Source: Chloroflexota bacterium (GTDB lineage: Bacteria; Chloroflexota; Anaerolineae; 4572-78). Taken from it: DNA of 5,431 nt. Location of the stretch: assembly GCA_024278725.1 (NCBI GenBank), contig JAJRSQ010000205.1, positions 1 to 5,431 of the forward strand, in the 5' to 3' direction. Below are positions 5,290-5,431 of this stretch, in pieces; within the stretch, counting starts at the first letter, position 1; every line of letters begins with the position of its first letter. Both the position numbers and the translations under genes were made by a program. The notes under the pieces were generated by a model. That model worked only from the letters and a program-made list of their open reading frames with translations, had not been told where the DNA came from and searched no databases.

Positions 5290-5431
5290 ATGAAAAATTT
5301 AGAAAAGCCACAGAAATACAAATCTCTGGCAGAAGTCCACGAATCAGTGCCGATGCCGAGCCGCAATAAACCGTGGTGGCGGCACTGGTTGGCGGTCACC
5401 GGTCCGGCGATTATGGTTTCGGTGGGCTATA
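5290..5431 (+). CDS. Nramp-family divalent metal (Mn/Fe) transporter (partial, N-terminal 47 residues)
   Basis: Start of an inner-membrane proton-coupled importer of Mn2+, Fe2+ or related ions. The 47 visible residues have a hydrophilic N-terminus with KYKSLAEVHESVPMP (9-23), then KPWWRHWLAVTGPAIMVSVGY. That is the run-in to membrane helix 1 of bacterial Nramp proteins, where GPxxxxxVGY precedes the metal-binding DPGN motif, which would lie just past the right edge. SLxEVHxSVPxP is typical of a subgroup of bacterial Nramp proteins distinct from E. coli MntH. GGAG (5275-5278) lies 11 nt before ATG 5290, slightly long. The gene has its own strong promoter and a possible metalloregulator site, and is divergent from the Fe-S hydro-lyase. 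The metal specificity cannot be judged without the binding-site residues. Confidence 0.85.
   Translation, partial: MKNLEKPQKYKSLAEVHESVPMPSRNKPWWRHWLAVTGPAIMVSVGY

Overview
This is a bacterial window with G/C-rich codons, canonical AGGAG-type ribosome binding sites and tightly packed genes. It holds seven protein-coding genes, two of them cut by the window edges. The phylum cannot be fixed from the sequence. Bacterial microcompartment (BMC) genes, dispersed palindromic repeats and a single-chain LeuC-LeuD-type enzyme would fit several environmental lineages, such as Chloroflexota, Planctomycetota or Calditrichota; that is only a guess. No rRNA, tRNA, CRISPR array or transposase gene was seen.

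Left part (1-1218): the first 35 codons of a BMC-domain shell protein (minus strand, running off the left edge) are divergent from a TSUP/TauE-type membrane permease (plus strand, GTG start). The 339-bp gap between them holds a degenerate heptamer array in the shell-gene leader, a 121-bp palindromic dispersed repeat, and a short imperfect palindrome that recurs near position 3320.

Middle and right (1309-5154, all minus strand): transcription order is an aconitase-superfamily hydro-lyase with large and small subunits on one chain, then a YbaK/aminoacyl-tRNA deacylase-like protein 51 bp on, then an alpha/beta-hydrolase esterase (ATGA overlap), then a UbiA-family membrane prenyltransferase. This looks like one transcription unit, although the four functions do not form an obvious pathway. 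The UbiA-like gene has no ATG, GTG or TTG that would include its first membrane helix. A Shine-Dalgarno followed by ATC gives a convincing full-length N-terminus, so its start is an open question.

Right edge (5155-5431): a 135-bp divergent region separates the hydro-lyase from the first 47 codons of an Nramp-type divalent-metal transporter (plus strand). It holds a near-perfect sigma70 promoter (TTGACA-17-TACAAT) and, over the predicted transcription start, a TTAG...CTAA palindrome resembling DtxR/IdeR-family metalloregulator boxes. Metal-dependent control of the transporter, and perhaps of the Fe-S hydro-lyase, is a reasonable inference. I found no clear sign of a wholly new multi-gene system. 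The items most worth a second look are the UbiA start, the putative metal operator, the fused hydro-lyase, and the edge of a BMC locus beyond the left boundary.
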